Positions 60,517 through 64,000 of a DNA stretch of 64,000 nt are shown piece after piece. The stretch covers positions 1 to 64,000 of the forward strand of contig NZ_JACJUG010000003.1 of NCBI RefSeq assembly GCF_014174515.1, read 5' to 3'. The first letter of the stretch is position 1. Each line of letters opens with the position of its first letter. A program made the translations under genes and the position numbers. This DNA is from Mitsuaria sp. WAJ17 (GTDB taxonomy: Bacteria > Pseudomonadota > Gammaproteobacteria > Burkholderiales > Burkholderiaceae_C). The notes beneath the pieces were generated by a model, which did not search any database, was not told the origin of the DNA, and saw only the letters and a program-made list of their open reading frames with translations.

Positions 60517-61983
60517 ATGAACAAAGCATCCTCGCAACAAGGTGCCGCGCGCCGGCCTGTGTCTCGCTGGCCCCATGGCTTGAGCGCCCTGGCCCTGGGC
60601 CTGGGGCTGAGCCTGTCCCTGGCGCCCGCAGCGAGCCCGGCCCAGGCGCGGGAGCTGCCGGACTTCACCGAGCTCGTCGAGCGCGTCGGCCCGGCCGTGG
60701 TCAATATCAAGACGTCGGAGAAAGCCAAGCCCGCCGAGAACCCCGCCATGGACGAGCAGATGCAGGAGTTCCTGCGTCGATTCGGCATCCCGGTGCCGCG
60801 CCGCGGTGCGCCCCGCAACGGTGATGAGGACGCCCCCACGCGGCGCGGCCTGGGCTCTGGCTTCATCCTCAGCGCCGACGGCTTCGTGATGACCAACGCC
60901 CATGTGGTGGACGGTGCCGACGAGGTGCTGGTCACCTTGACGGACAAGCGCGAGTTCAAGGCCAAGGTCATCGGCCTGGACAAGCGTACCGACGTCGCCG
61001 TGGTGAAGATCGAGGCCGCCGGCCTGCCGCAGGTGAAGATCGGTGACAGCGGCCGGCTCAAGGTCGGCGAATGGGTGATGGCCATCGGCTCGCCCTTCGG
61101 TTTTGACAACAGCGTGACCGCGGGCATCGTCAGTGCCAAGCAGCGCGATACCGGCGACTTCCTCACCTTCATCCAGACCGATGTGGCCATCAACCCGGGC
61201 AACTCCGGCGGCCCGCTGCTCAACATGCGCGGCGAGGTGGTGGGCATCAACTCCCAGATCTACAGCCAGTCCGGCGGCTTCATGGGCATCTCCTTCGCAA
61301 TTCCCATCGACGAGGCCATCCGCGTGTCCGAGCAGCTGCGCGCGGGCGGGCGGGTGCAGCGCGGGCGCATCGGCGTGGGCATCGTGGACCTCTCCAAGGA
61401 GGTGGCCGAGGCCATTGGCCTGGGCAAGCCGGCTGGCGCCTTGGTGCAGCGCGTGGAGAGCGGCTCGCCGGCAGAGAAGGCGGGCATCGAAGGCGGTGAC
61501 GTCATCACCAAGGTCGAGGGCAAAGCCATCCAGAGCGCGGCCGAACTGCGGCGCTCCATCGCAGCCATCAAGCCGGGCAGCAAGGCCACGGTGCAGGTCT
61601 TCCGCCGCGGCGCGACCAAGGACCTGACCCTGACCGTGGCCGAGCTGGAAACCGATAAGCCCGCCAAGAGTGCGGAGCCCGAGAGCAAGCCGGCACCGGG
61701 CGCGGCCGCGGCGCTGGGCCTGGGCCTCGCCGAGATCAGCGAAGCGCAGCGCAAGGAGCTGAAGCTGCGCGGTGGCGTGCTGGTCGAGAGCGCGGAAGGG
61801 CCGGCGGCTCGCGCCGGCCTGCGCGAGGGCGACATCATTCTGTCGGTGGACAACGTCGAGGTGGCCAGCGTCAAGCAGCTGCAGGCCCAACTGGCCAAAC
61901 TGGAGAAGGCCAAGCTGATCAACCTGCTGGTGCGCCGCGGCGATGCGGTGAGCTTCGTGCTCGTCAAGCCGGGCGCCCGCTGA
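60517..61983 (+). CDS. degP: periplasmic serine protease/chaperone, DegP/MucD type
   Basis: The 488-residue protein degrades misfolded envelope proteins. A signal peptide ends near AAASPAQA. The trypsin-like triad is H129 (TNAHVVDG), D159 (RTDVAVVKI) and S230 (GNSGGPLL). Two PDZ domains follow (VGIVDLSKEVAEAIGLGKPA, GVLVESAEGPAARAGLREGD). MucD-type placement near the fab cluster and lepA is usual. Normally rpoE-rseA-rseB precede it; here the 277-base spacer holds none of them. Confidence 0.95.
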   Translation: MNKASSQQGAARRPVSRWPHGLSALALGLGLSLSLAPAASPAQARELPDFTELVERVGPAVVNIKTSEKAKPAENPAMDEQMQEFLRRFGIPVPRRGAPRNGDEDAPTRRGLGSGFILSADGFVMTNAHVVDGADEVLVTLTDKREFKAKVIGLDKRTDVAVVKIEAAGLPQVKIGDSGRLKVGEWVMAIGSPFGFDNSVTAGIVSAKQRDTGDFLTFIQTDVAINPGNSGGPLLNMRGEVVGINSQIYSQSGGFMGISFAIPIDEAIRVSEQLRAGGRVQRGRIGVGIVDLSKEVAEAIGLGKPAGALVQRVESGSPAEKAGIEGGDVITKVEGKAIQSAAELRRSIAAIKPGSKATVQVFRRGATKDLTLTVAELETDKPAKSAEPESKPAPGAAAALGLGLAEISEAQRKELKLRGGVLVESAEGPAARAGLREGDIILSVDNVEVASVKQLQAQLAKLEKAKLINLLVRRGDAVSFVLVKPGAR

Positions 61984-62026
61984 TCCGGCGGCAGCTGGGG
62001 GCGGCGGCAAACCTGGCATTCGGCTG

Positions 62027-62051
62027 GGTCTTTTCATCAGATGAAAAGACC
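62027..62051. repeat. 25-bp perfect inverted repeat downstream of degP
   Basis: Arms GGTCTTTTCATC (62027-62038) and GATGAAAAGACC (62040-62051) flank a single A. It may be a hairpin ending the degP mRNA or a regulator site. Confidence 0.8.
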
Positions 62052-62322
62052 TGCAGGGAAGGCGGGGGCAGGTACCCTGTGAAAACGAGGTTTGCACTCG
62101 CTCACTTAAGCGGTCCAGGCGGGGATTGCGGTGCTTGTAGGATAGAATGGGCGTCATCTAACGTTTGTTTGAGCGTGCTGTCCGCATGAGTGGCGAGGTC
62201 AGCCAAGCTGTCCCCAGGATGCTCACAGGAGCCTGTTGATAACTTGTGCATAAAAATCCTTGTTGGCGGGTCGCAACGGCCGGAAAGCCAATGACGGTGC
62301 GGTTTCCAGGCGGGCGCTCGGC

Positions 62323-62399
62323 TACAATGGAAGCCCAACAAGCAGTTGCCATACGTTTTTGTTGGAAGGCGCGTCACCGTTTCGACGTGCCTTTTTTTT
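62323..62399 (+). ncRNA. candidate small RNA of about 65 nt with intrinsic terminator
   Basis: A TACAAT -10 element (62323-62328) would start transcription near 62335. The RNA would fold as a first stem CCAACAA (62335-62341)/TTGTTGG (62359-62365) with a 17-base loop, and then a 10-bp terminator stem, AAGGCGCGTC (62366-62375)/GACGTGCCTT (62384-62393) with one G-U pair, ending in eight Ts (62392-62399). This is the standard layout of an Hfq-type trans-acting small RNA. No matching open reading frame exists. The -35 is weak. It could instead be the end of a longer degP or upstream leader transcript. It is worth testing against Rfam, including the betaproteobacterial toxic small RNA family. Confidence 0.55.
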
Positions 62400-62503
62400 A
62401 TGTCCGGCACGGCCTCCGAAGAGGCCTTCACATCGCTGCGTGACATGAGCCCCTCAAGCCACGGCCTCGGTCGTGGCAACCGGTAAGTGACGCACGACAG
62501 AGC

Positions 62504-64000
<1,497 letters not shown>

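Larger units (their letters stand above)
61984..62503 (+). promoter_or_regulatory. 520-base intergenic region between degP and lepA
   Basis: It holds no protein gene. In order it contains a perfect 12-bp-armed inverted repeat (62027-62051), a -10-like TAGAAT (62143-62148), two DnaA-box-like 9-mers (62234-62253), the candidate small RNA with its terminator (62323-62399), and a GGCCTC-CGAA-GAGGCC hairpin (62411-62426) in the lepA leader. Confidence 0.55.

Overview
The window is high-GC, densely packed chromosomal DNA from a betaproteobacterium, most likely Burkholderiales of the Sphaerotilaceae/Comamonadaceae kind. This rests on the gene order yceD-rpmF-plsX-fabH-fabD-fabG-acpP-fabF...degP-lepA, the DUF3108 and DUF4148 proteins, and the protein sequences themselves. 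No rRNA, tRNA, CRISPR array, insertion sequence or phage gene was seen.

Layout. (1) 1-5579: housekeeping and small exported proteins: a DUF3108 protein (cut by the left edge), an enoyl-CoA hydratase, a DUF4148 protein, a lipoprotein with an exported partner, and lysS on the minus strand. (2) 5667-15851, plus strand: polysaccharide island A. It holds a wlbA-wlbB-wlbC trio for a 2,3-diacetamido-2,3-dideoxy-uronic acid, an acyltransferase paired with a divergent DegT-like protein, a Wzx-type flippase, two glycosyltransferases, a second sugar aminotransferase and a PglC-type initiating sugar transferase. (3) 15951-29637: a type II secretion system (T2SS). Ten minus-strand genes with mostly overlapping ends run gspF-G-H-I-J-K-L-M-(C/N)-D, the Xanthomonas Xps order. 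gspE stands apart on the plus strand, and between gspF and gspE lie a 659-residue exported protein with signs of very high expression and a small exported protein resembling a SoxY domain. (4) 29656-49754: polysaccharide island B, with glycosyltransferases, two methyltransferases, an AsnB-type amidotransferase, flippases, a Wzy-like polymerase, Wzz and Wza, and a divergent WecA/MraY-type initiating transferase. (5) 49779-53321: rhlE, an RsmI-like methyltransferase, a Maf/YceF pyrophosphatase and yceD. (6) 53656-64000: rpmF, the fatty-acid cluster plsX-fabH-fabD-fabG-acpP-fabF, a small membrane protein, degP and the start of lepA (cut by the right edge).

How it fits together. The middle 44 kb is an envelope-building region. 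Two sets of glycan genes, with two different initiating transferases and three flippases, bracket a complete-looking T2SS (no gspO prepilin peptidase here). The T2SS appears genetically tied to one abundant exported protein, so a secreted surface layer or matrix protein assembled on a polysaccharide is a reasonable hypothesis; it is inference.

Points worth a second look: the T2SS/surface-protein arrangement; a strong candidate small RNA with its own -10 element and intrinsic terminator upstream of lepA; absence of the rpoE-rseA-rseB block usually found between fabF and degP in relatives; three genes whose -10-like element lies only 7-8 nt before the ATG, suggesting leaderless mRNAs; and several perfect palindromes in intergenic DNA. 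All assignments come from reading the sequence; no database search was run.
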